Under the pieces are notes generated by a model. The model was not told the DNA's origin. It saw only the letters and a program-made list of their open reading frames with translations, and did no database searches. Below, piece by piece: positions 62,001-64,000 of a stretch of 64,000 nucleotides of DNA; the first letter of the stretch is position 1; each line of letters begins with the position of its first letter. The position numbers were made by a program, and so were the translations under genes. Source of the DNA: Dallia pectoralis (Eukaryota > Chordata > Actinopteri > Esociformes > Umbridae); contig CM055743.1 of assembly GCA_029465975.1 (NCBI GenBank), positions 17,465,507-17,529,506 on the forward strand. The letters run 5' to 3'.

Positions 62001-64000
62001 CTGTTTTTATTGGCTGACCCCGCCACCAACCGGTCAGCTCTGTTTTTATTGGCTGACCCCTCCACCAACCGGTCAGCTGTGTTTTTATTGGCTGACCCTG
62101 CCACCAACCGGGCCTGCATGTCATTGGTCCTGCAGGTTACGGGCAGCCGACTGCATGAGCTGGAGCAGGAGAGACTGCAGATGCAGGAGGAGCGGGAGGT
62201 CCTTTCACGGCAGCAGGAGGCCATGAGGGAGCACGCGGGCCCGCGCGAGTTACGTACGTACGCTAACACTCACTCTTTGGCTTCACAGGGAGCGTACGAA
62301 CAGCAAACAGGAAGTCCGTGCACACCACCACGTAACGGTTCTCAGTGTGACGTGAGGAGAACGATGATACACCAAGTGGAACTTGTGTTAATTCAGAAAA
62401 GCCACTTTGTCTAAGACAGTCTGACGTTTGTTAACTTCAAGTGTTTTTAAATGCCTGTCCCAATAAACAAGTCACACGTATTCCAGCAGGAGAGCTTGTT
62501 TGCCAATAGTCATTAGTTAATGTTGCTTTTTCTTCATCTGATGCTCTAATTTAAGGTATATAGGTACTCTATTATGGCCCACAGTAAGTACATCTGAATT
62601 AAATGTAGAGGGGCCCATTTCAGGAACACTTCACTCCTGCTCTCACCGTATTGGCTCATCCATCGCCTGTCGACGCGGCTTTAACCAATACCGCCACGGC
62701 ACTCGCCGCGAGGCCCCGCCCCCTCTCGTCTTCACCTTTCACATCCTCTCCAGTCTTCGTCCACTTTTACGTGCATGTTGAAACTCTGTGCTCTCTTATT
62801 CCTCCTGTAGGACTAGTTGAAGCTGCAGTGGTAGCAGCACCTGAAGCAGGTGTGTCCCACATCAGAGCATGGCCAGTCTGTCTGTTTGACCCTTATGTCT
62901 CTAGTTCTGTGGCACTGCACATGTTTACTTTATTAACACACACCCCTCCACCCGAATATCCAGCAACTCACAAATAAAACCCTAACCCTTGTTTTGGGCT
63001 CGCCCAATCACTACCCTCCGCGCTTGTGTTGTGTTCCTTTTCGATTCACTTCCTGTTGTCTTGGGGATGTCAAATTGGTCGCTGTAATCGTTATCATTTC
63101 ATGACTGAACACGATTGAAGGAATCCAGTTGGCTGTATTTAAACCGTTTCGACTGTAAACGCGTACGTTTCCTCATTGGCACTCGTCTTCGCTGGCTAAC
63201 AGGAAATGTATTGGTGAGACGGTCAGATGAGTTCAGCTAACCCAAACCGTACTTCAAATATCTGTCCATGCTAACGTTGCACTGGCCATTTCCTTCGGCG
63301 TTAAGACGATTGCTCAATTAGGACGGCCTTACCCCTTGCCTGTAAATGCTTATGGGGGCATGGATATTGCACTGTACACGTCCTTAATCTGTGGTTTGCA
63401 CTTTGACCTGTCTATATGTCGTACTAATGCAATGGCGGTCGATCTCCTGGGTGAAGCAACGTTTGGGTGACTAATTGTTGGTTTCGTTTATTGTGAGGAC
63501 GGTCTGCTGAAGGGATTTTGTTGGGTGTATTTGTAGATCTCCTGGGAGTGGGACTCTCTGTTTATAGCCACACGATGCTGAAATTGAGATCAATTTGGCC
63601 AAACGCAGCCCTCTAAATGCTTAGGTTCTGTTGAAGTGAGTTAAACCCAATTCTAGAAGATATCAGATGATATATTGTTTGGAGTGATGCTTATATTTAA
63701 ATAGTACAGGTTGTAGACCTGCAACTGAGTTCTCTGTTAATCAACCAACAGTCCAGATGATCTCAATCTCAGCATTCTGTCCTTCACCTGGACTCCTCTT
63801 CAGAGCAACACATGTGACACGTTCCCTATCCTTCGACCGTAGACCTCCTGGAGGAAACCGAGAAGCTGATGGCTGAGAAGGTCGAGGTTCAGCGGCAGGC
63901 TGAGAAGGAGAGCATGGACCTTCAGCACCAGGTGAAGACGTTAGAAGCCGAGCTGGAAGAGCAGGTGAACCGGGTCATCGAGTTGGAGAGCGCCCGCAAG
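19969..64000 (+). CDS. akap9: A-kinase anchoring protein 9 (AKAP450/yotiao), 5' half, partial
   Basis: Whole-gene entry; exons follow. About 23-24 exons join in compatible phases to roughly 2,380 codons, and the gene continues past the window (human protein about 3,900 residues). AKAP9 is a giant coiled-coil scaffold at centrosome and Golgi that anchors PKA, phosphatases and other enzymes and helps nucleate microtubules; the C-terminal PACT domain is beyond the window. Diagnostic matches: N-terminus MEDEERQKKLQAGKAK; RDGIITQLTANLQQSRRDKE; LRAELDEMYGEQIVQMKREL; NYKIKLAMMEREKDAVLDRM; EAELERLRTHLLFSHEEEL; SARLQAAVEKLL; LLEETEKLM. The introns are loaded with minisatellites and Tc1 remnants. Exon 7 is greatly expanded by a coding repeat. 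Confidence 0.96.
20205..20755. repeat. 47-bp minisatellite near the start of AKAP9 intron 1
   Basis: About 12 copies of TGCGCCCCTATGGGTGACAG, TGTGACAGCCCGTGGGCTTG, GGTAGGG. Slight length variants (TGCCCCCCTA, missing TGTGACAG). It begins about 190 bp after the exon 1 donor. Confidence 0.96.
20760..24660. other. AKAP9 intron 1, mostly single copy
   Basis: No gene recognised. The only identified element is the Tc1 remnant at about 23698-23935. Short frames are not supported. Confidence 0.6.
23698..23935. mobile_element. Tc1-like TIR remnant (internally deleted)
   Basis: CTACAGTGGATATAGAAGGT followed by CTAAACACCCCTGATGTGAA and GACAAAGATAAATCAT, then an inverted-like half with GTGCACACTTATGCAACC, AAAGATTTCAGTTTGTTTTT and CTGAAT-type words. 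This is the terminal repeat of a fish Tc1/mariner family, with the transposase missing. Confidence 0.7.
24690..25145. repeat. 16-18-bp minisatellite in AKAP9 intron 1
   Basis: Units TTTTTTCGCCGGCTGTCC (18 bp) pass into TGTTCGCCGGCTGTCC (16 bp) and CAGTTCGCCGGCTG variants; the core CGCCGGCTG is kept throughout. Long open frames on both strands come from the period and are not genes. Confidence 0.95.
25146..26301. other. Rest of AKAP9 intron 1
   Basis: Nothing recognised apart from a short GT run near 25301. Confidence 0.6.
26302..26565 (+). CDS. akap9: AKAP9 exon 2
   Basis: Acceptor GACCCCAG|TTG, donor GAG|GTAAGA, 264 nt, phase 0-0. Codes LAEYRQRKAHADGQKKKKKA followed by a basic then acidic low-complexity stretch and RTLRSGQTVRHDQTYTIE. 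It matches the human 'LAQFRQRKAQSDGQ' segment. Confidence 0.93.
26566..29452. other. AKAP9 intron 2
   Basis: Single-copy DNA with a Tc1 fragment at about 28680-28975 and a poly-C run near 28729. No gene seen. Confidence 0.6.
28680..28975 (+). pseudogene. Tc1-like transposase 3' fragment
   Basis: The end reads GCACCTTGCTTGTTGGGTGT, ATGCCACGAAG and TGCCTAATAAAGTGGTCTGT, the typical 3' end of fish Tc1-like elements ('CACCTTGTTGAATCCATGCCACGAAG', 'GTGTACCTAATAAAGTGGCC'). The frame is broken; only the C-terminal part of a transposase remains. Confidence 0.7.
29453..29497 (+). CDS. akap9: AKAP9 exon 3 (45 nt)
   Basis: Acceptor TTCTATTGCAG|CCA, donor GAG|GTAAGT. Codes PESEVSTTAEDYSSE, equivalent to the human SEISTTADDCSSE motif. 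Phase 0-0. Confidence 0.9.
29498..31067. other. AKAP9 intron 3
   Basis: No repeat array or gene recognised; a short poly-G run near 30632. Confidence 0.55.
31068..31217 (+). CDS. akap9: AKAP9 exon 4
   Basis: Acceptor AATAACAG|GAC, donor CAG|GTAGTG, 150 nt. Codes VQVMEEQLAAKTLVADELSL and ELDEIRAAFGPDGIQQ; coiled coil. Phase 0-0. Confidence 0.92.
31558..31713 (+). CDS. akap9: AKAP9 exon 5
   Basis: Acceptor GCTCCAG|CTG, donor CAG|GTGATT, 156 nt. Contains RDGIITQLTANLQQSRRDKE and EFLEMTEQSQKLHIQFQQ, among the best-conserved AKAP9 coiled-coil stretches. Confidence 0.95.
31728..31875. repeat. AT-rich tandem repeat (CATATTATATATTATAC)
   Basis: About seven imperfect copies of a 17-24-bp AT-rich unit just inside AKAP9 intron 5. 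Confidence 0.88.
32058..32255 (+). CDS. akap9: AKAP9 exon 6
   Basis: Acceptor GATTGACAG|CTG, donor ATG|GTAAGG, 198 nt, phase 0-0. Codes LQAGETLRNTSHSSTAQDLL, QAKQQLVQYQQLLDEV and RLDEAEM; coiled coil. Confidence 0.93.
32503..36081 (+). CDS. akap9: AKAP9 giant exon 7 (3,579 nt)
   Basis: Acceptor TTACCTTCCAG|GTG, donor CAG|GTAGGC; 1,193 codons without a stop (about residues 288-1480). In order: three 43-residue repeats (NEKDLLI..EHER.L..L..EL); about 21 copies of a 14-residue repeat KVELESSKSELQNC (33016-33900); then conserved AKAP9 coiled coil with QKERMSSNEIQQLMG, LRAELDEMYGEQIVQMKREL and EAELERLRTHLLFSHEEELV, FAETSSEVIFEEYTCLVEVK and EKDTTEPMKKLETALLEQEG; and a Ser/Ala/Lys-rich tail with RRKTQQQRRGKKKRQTSAQ, which could act as a basic localisation signal. 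The mammalian exon lacks the 14-residue array. Confidence 0.96.
33016..33900 (+). repeat. akap9: Coding 42-bp minisatellite in AKAP9 (14-residue unit x ~21)
   Basis: Protein unit [KRS]VELESSKSELQ[ND]C, two heptads long, so each copy adds exactly four helical turns. One half-unit (RVELESI) and one E-to-F change occur midway. Copies use R, K or S at position 1 and are close to identical in DNA, which indicates recent spread. The +2 and antisense frames are open too (357 and 350 codons), a by-product of the 42-bp period. Confidence 0.95.
36660..36985. repeat. 12-bp minisatellite ACAGTACTCATG
   Basis: About 27 copies of ACAG[TC]A[CT][TC]CATG, with ATTTATA and ATTCAGA variants. A 12-bp period keeps several frames open on both strands; these are not genes. 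In the AKAP9 intron after the giant exon. Confidence 0.95.
37657..37782 (+). CDS. akap9: AKAP9 exon 8
   Basis: Acceptor CTCCTCTAAG|GGA, donor CAG|GTCCCC, 126 nt, phase 0-0. Codes GKTVDGMERRIDTLAAQEPQ followed by HVNVIRAHIRLCFQ. Sequence match to mammals is weak; the call rests on phase, splice sites and order. Confidence 0.65.
37946..38140 (+). mobile_element. Fish interspersed repeat (SINE-like), copy 2
   Basis: Same family as 9338-9682: AATCAATCACATTTATTTTA, ACAAAGTTGTAACAAAGTGC, GGCTAGGAAAAACTCCCT and GAAGAAACCTAGAGAGGA. Truncated after CAGGCTCTGTGGGG. Confidence 0.8.
38493..38561 (-). pseudogene. tRNA-derived repeat fragment
   Basis: On the minus strand: AACTCAGTTAGTAGTGC (A-box-like), then AGGATCATGGGTTCAATTCC (B-box and T-loop). 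This is a tRNA-like sequence as found in fish SINEs, with a poor anticodon arm. Not a functional tRNA. Confidence 0.5.
38835..40228 (-). mobile_element. Degenerate Tc1-like transposon, ~1.4 kb
   Basis: Long terminal inverted repeats: the left side has CCATATTGTAGAATAATAGT and GTAGTAACCGAAAAGGTG; the right side has CACCTGGAATGC-type words in reverse (GAAATGCATTCCAGGTGACT, ACCTCATGAAGCTGGTTGAG). This is a common fish Tc1 family. The interior carries a broken minus-strand transposase. Confidence 0.8.
39163..39396 (-). pseudogene. Tc1-like transposase remnant
   Basis: Reads VVSTVKHGGGVMVWGCI, the conserved 'P.VKHGGGSVMVWGC' block of Tc1 transposases, then degenerates. Truncated at both ends inside the element at 38835-40228. 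Confidence 0.75.
40254..40395 (+). CDS. akap9: AKAP9 exon 9
   Basis: Acceptor ACACAG|CTG, donor AAAG|GTGCGT, 142 nt, ends phase 1. Codes LECQLQLEAQRISLSQIHAA, like the human LRLQMEAQRICLS region, then EHEQGMVCLKQTK-type sequence. Confidence 0.88.
40756..40826 (+). CDS. akap9: AKAP9 exon 10
   Basis: Acceptor CACTTCACAG|AT, donor CTG|GTAGTT, 71 nt, phase 1 to 0. Codes DDPKSSKYQNVVQVVLDDCR and RIFL. The product runs straight on into exon 11. Confidence 0.85.
41042..41171 (+). CDS. akap9: AKAP9 exon 11
   Basis: Acceptor TTTTTTTACAG|TCA, donor AAAG|GTGTTT, 130 nt, ends phase 1. Codes SFADVFGEEFLQSLQHTDVK followed by HSFEKKETKDPSAVLQDAK. Confidence 0.87.
41270..42205 (-). mobile_element. Second degenerate Tc1-like transposon
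   Basis: The left end has GGGTCACTTAAAATTGTCCT; the right end in reverse complement has GGGGTCACTTAAATTGTCCC, as in fish Tc1 elements. A minus-strand fragment (41883-41683) reads KISYNAVYQSIHRRVQTVSN, the transposase helix-turn-helix region. In AKAP9 intron 11. Confidence 0.75.
42238..42335 (+). CDS. akap9: AKAP9 exon 12
   Basis: Acceptor TCTCTGTGTAG|AA, donor AAG|GTAGGA, 98 nt, phase 1 to 0. Codes YRDLQQVMDRIEQEHSRLVQ and LQLVLKADGSK; matches the mammalian EYNKLLVLQTRLSK segment in position and character. Confidence 0.87.
42548..42879 (+). CDS. akap9: AKAP9 exon 13
   Basis: Acceptor TGTCTTAG|ATG, donor AG|GTTAGC, 332 nt, ends phase 2. Codes MVEMKKAYDELKLGSLHRHL, then DVQQQQAQMEANHRLEVEHL and YATELSALQQRLLVVNAAEA; the last part parallels human IHCLQKRLQAVSES. 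Confidence 0.9.
43005..43105. repeat. 21-bp tandem repeat, ~4-5 copies
   Basis: Unit GTCAGTCGCCCGGTCGCGTC plus T, in AKAP9 intron 13. CpG-rich. Confidence 0.93.
43107..43751. other. Rest of AKAP9 intron 13
   Basis: Nothing recognised. Confidence 0.55.
43752..43806 (+). CDS. akap9: AKAP9 exon 14
   Basis: Acceptor ACTGGTTTAG|C, donor AAG|GTTCGC, 55 nt, phase 2 to 0. Codes (S)LSGAGQPQTEEEDTEELK. An acidic linker. Confidence 0.75.
44225..44290 (+). CDS. akap9: Candidate AKAP9 exon (66 nt, phase 0-0)
   Basis: Acceptor CGCTCTCTCCAG|TCT, donor TGG|GTGAGG. Codes SLTSGENGGAPQRLKEELKK and HW. Both ends fit the frames of the flanking exons, so it can be included or skipped. Extending to the later donor at 44389 would break the frame. 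Confidence 0.45.
44805..45149 (+). CDS. akap9: AKAP9 exon 16 (start of RII-binding helix)
   Basis: Acceptor CTCGCCACAG|CTG, donor AAG|GTAAGA, 345 nt, phase 0-0. Codes LVGDDAFLTGVDTELYGSAG, LRRALYRKYLQEVASLKEQH, then an acidic linker and ends RERVEEEIAK. That ending starts the PKA RII-binding helix. Confidence 0.92.
45421..45711 (+). CDS. akap9: AKAP9 exon 17 (RII-binding helix)
   Basis: Acceptor CACTTCCAG|GTC, donor AAG|GTTAGT, 291 nt. Starts VIVQMSVEFAQQSERARI, which with EEEIAK from the previous exon matches the yotiao RII-anchoring amphipathic helix (human EEEVAKVIVSMSIAFAQQ). Then GVSLEEIQGRFSEEKERLER and coiled coil to GPSGCEK. Confidence 0.94.
45712..47707. other. AKAP9 intron 17
   Basis: About 2 kb without arrays or recognised elements. 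No exon found that fits the flanking phases. Confidence 0.55.
47708..47793 (+). CDS. akap9: AKAP9 exon 18
   Basis: Codes KTGEQEEDTDGHEDVQRSCP then DHQVITAER; donor GAGAG|GTAGGA, ends phase 2. The acceptor is less certain: CGCTGAAG|AAG, preceded by a strong TTCTCCCTCCTGCC tract. It joins exon 19 to recreate the human SNERYALQKANNRLL-like block. Confidence 0.75.
48266..48438 (+). CDS. akap9: AKAP9 exon 19
   Basis: Acceptor TTTCTCAG|G, donor CGGG|GTCAGT, 173 nt, phase 2 to 1. Codes NLLRKANENLRKVLSEVLKT and TAAAEETIGFHVEG; human has EVVKTTAAVEETIGRHV. Confidence 0.92.
48583..48700. repeat. 19-bp minisatellite, ~6 copies
   Basis: CGTAGCCCAGGGGCGCCCC repeated, one copy with GGTGCG. In AKAP9 intron 19. 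Confidence 0.95.
48780..50140. repeat. 120-bp tandem repeat, ~11 copies
   Basis: Unit with GGGTTTAACC[CT]GGC[CT]G, GTTCCGTCCATAACCCCCCA, ACCACGCCCTGTTGTAC, AGCTCCACGGTTAAACTCAG and two or three CCTTATATA words. Copies alternate CCCTTGGG and CCCTCGGG, suggesting a 240-bp higher-order unit in part of the array. The 448-codon open frame at 48854-50200 is due to the period being a multiple of three. Confidence 0.97.
50315..50340. repeat. (CA)n microsatellite
   Basis: Short CA run in AKAP9 intron 19. Confidence 0.9.
50885..53350. repeat. 76-bp tandem repeat, ~32 copies, partly scrambled
   Basis: Unit AACTGTCAGCTAGGATAGAG, ACCAACTGGTACCTGTTCTT, AATGGGTTTTACTTATACAG, AATCTGGAGTCACAAT. The 5' third is regular; between about 51410 and 52860 copies are truncated, joined out of register or fused. 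In AKAP9 intron 19. Confidence 0.97.
53582..53826 (+). CDS. akap9: AKAP9 exon 20
   Basis: Acceptor TTCTATCCAG|AT, donor CAG|GTACGT, 245 nt, phase 1 to 0. Acidic start (SETEADDGSAWSGETEADKG), then ENEEYLMNISARLQAAVEKL and LVAITETTNQ, nearly the mammalian ELMLNISSRLQAAVEKLLEA. Confidence 0.94.
53827..55449. other. AKAP9 intron 20, first part
   Basis: GT microsatellite at about 54456-54500 and three copies of GGTCTATGGTTTAGGTTTG at about 54670-54735. No gene seen. Confidence 0.6.
55450..56534 (+). promoter_or_regulatory. CpG-rich stretch, candidate internal promoter/5' UTR
   Basis: GC- and CpG-rich compared with its surroundings, with a purine-rich GAGAGAGGCAGTGAGTGGGC region, an ETS-like AGGAAGTG at about 55670 and no tandem repeats. 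It sits in the AKAP9 intron directly before the candidate first exon. The antisense frame at 55544-56053 has no recognised homology. Confidence 0.45.
56535..56777 (+). CDS. akap9: Candidate alternative first exon of a short AKAP9 isoform
   Basis: AUG in strong context (CAGCATGG) opens 81 codons: MDSYRSYWNSSNQSLWVEGE, then VYEVESRIPLPRPFPLASVL, ending ISKISLPTPPYT. It stops at a good donor, ACA|GTAAGT, in phase 0, which fits exon 21 (58355, phase 0). It has no acceptor just upstream and follows about 1 kb of CpG-rich DNA. I recognise no domain. It may also be an unrelated nested gene. Confidence 0.6.
57400..58095. repeat. 21-bp minisatellite, ~30 copies
   Basis: Unit TGTGTCCCCTCTGTTTATCT plus C, with CTGTCTATTTC variants in the second half and CTGTCTACC at the end. 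Pyrimidine-rich strand; all three forward frames open. Between the candidate alternative first exon and exon 21. Confidence 0.97.
58355..58517 (+). CDS. akap9: AKAP9 exon 21
   Basis: Acceptor CTCGGCTTAG|CTG, donor GAGG|GTGAGT, 163 nt, phase 0 to 1. Codes LEHAKVTQTELMRESFRFNQ and EEGRAREQLALELHRAE, very close to mammals. Confidence 0.95.
58583..58850. repeat. 14-bp G-rich minisatellite, ~19 copies
   Basis: Unit GGCTGGCACTGGGC (or GACTGGCACTGGGC at the left end), starting about 65 bp after the donor of exon 21. G-runs on the sense strand could form G-quadruplex-like folds in the intron RNA. Confidence 0.95.
58860..60883. other. AKAP9 intron 21
   Basis: Single-copy DNA with short GT (about 59764) and CA (about 60166) runs. 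No gene seen. Confidence 0.6.
60884..60978 (+). CDS. akap9: AKAP9 exon 22
   Basis: Acceptor CGTCGCCAG|GT, donor CAG|GTGAGA, 95 nt, phase 1 to 0. Codes LIDGYTGERTALEDKVRQKE and ELQQSLELELQ. Confidence 0.93.
61195..62110. repeat. 39-bp minisatellite, ~23 copies
   Basis: Unit CGGTCAGCTGTGTTTTTATT, GGCTGACCCCTCCACCAAC. Variants: TTTTCATT, GAGCCC, CCAAACGG. The 13-codon period keeps frames open on both strands; not genes. It fills the intron before exon 23. Confidence 0.97.
62136..62253 (+). CDS. akap9: AKAP9 exon 23
   Basis: Acceptor GGTCCTGCAG|GTT, donor TTAC|GTACGT, 118 nt, phase 0 to 1. Codes SRLHELEQERLQMQEEREVL and SRQQEAMREHAGPREL. Its acceptor lies only about 25 bp after the 39-bp minisatellite. 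Confidence 0.93.
62254..63842. other. AKAP9 intron 23
   Basis: Single-copy; holds the candidate 39-nt cassette exon at 62811-62849. Nothing else recognised. Confidence 0.55.
62811..62849 (+). CDS. akap9: Candidate 39-nt AKAP9 cassette exon
   Basis: Strong acceptor TTATTCCTCCTGTAG|GA and donor AAGCAG|GTGTGT enclose 39 nt, phase 1 to 1. It would insert 13 residues, giving RLVEAAVVAAPEAD before LLEETEKL, and the frame is kept with or without it. Confidence 0.45.
63843..64000 (+). CDS. akap9: AKAP9 exon 24, cut by the window edge
   Basis: Acceptor CTTCGACCGTAG|AC, phase 1. Codes LLEETEKLMAEKVEVQRQAE and HQVKTLEAELEEQVNRVIEL, matching human LLQETEKLMKEKLEVQCQAE. No donor before base 64000. Confidence 0.94.

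Noticed and set aside
61231..62269. Long frames on both strands (173-183 codons)
   Set aside because: Shadows of the 39-bp repeat; only the last 118 nt (62136-62253) are AKAP9 exon.

Overview
The window looks like nuclear genomic DNA from a ray-finned (teleost) fish. Reasons: vertebrate genes split by GT-AG introns, Tc1-like transposon remnants of fish type, and two copies (about 9338-9682 and 37946-38140) of a fish interspersed repeat ending in a 'GGCTAGGAAAAACTCCCT' block that I associate with salmonid, pike and smelt-type genomes. The species cannot be fixed from the sequence. No bacterial, organellar or viral genes were seen.

Three protein-coding genes are supported. (1) An interferon-induced protein 44-like gene (IFI44/IFI44L family) lies on the minus strand at about 8640-4636: a 5' UTR exon, a TLDc exon and five or six exons coding a P-loop GTPase-like domain, with two ISRE-type motifs just upstream. 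(2) MTERF1, the mitochondrial transcription termination factor, lies on the minus strand at 16125-14962 with a 5' UTR exon near 17203-17300. (3) AKAP9 (AKAP450/yotiao) lies on the plus strand from 19969 and runs off the right edge. About 23-24 exons, roughly 2,380 codons, are visible. MTERF1 and AKAP9 are divergent neighbours, as in mammals (human 7q21), which supports both identities. AKAP9 is a coiled-coil scaffold of centrosome and Golgi. The window holds its N-terminal half, including the PKA RII-binding helix, which is split by an intron.

Layout: 1-4500 is intergenic tandem repeats and a duplicated 446-bp block; 4636-8640 is IFI44-like; 8740-12737 is a decayed DNA transposon of about 4.0 kb with an 8-bp target duplication; 12774-13383 is a 610-bp foldback-like palindrome; 13384-14105 is a 23-bp minisatellite; 14962-17300 is MTERF1, whose intron carries a 312-bp hAT-type MITE; 17300-19770 is the MTERF1-AKAP9 intergenic gap; 19970-64000 is AKAP9. 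Adding up the intervals listed here, about a fifth of the window is tandem repeat, mostly inside introns. One array (42-bp unit) lies inside the large AKAP9 exon and is translated as about 21 copies of a 14-residue coiled-coil unit.

The most unusual points are: the 4-kb transposon with clean TIRs and TSD inserted about 15 bp from the IFI44-like ISREs; the foldback element made of inverted minisatellite arms beside it; the coding minisatellite in AKAP9; a candidate internal first exon and promoter of AKAP9 at 55.5-56.8 kb, in a CpG-rich stretch, with its own AUG and a matching splice phase; and a one-base phase conflict in IFI44-like beside a GT microsatellite.
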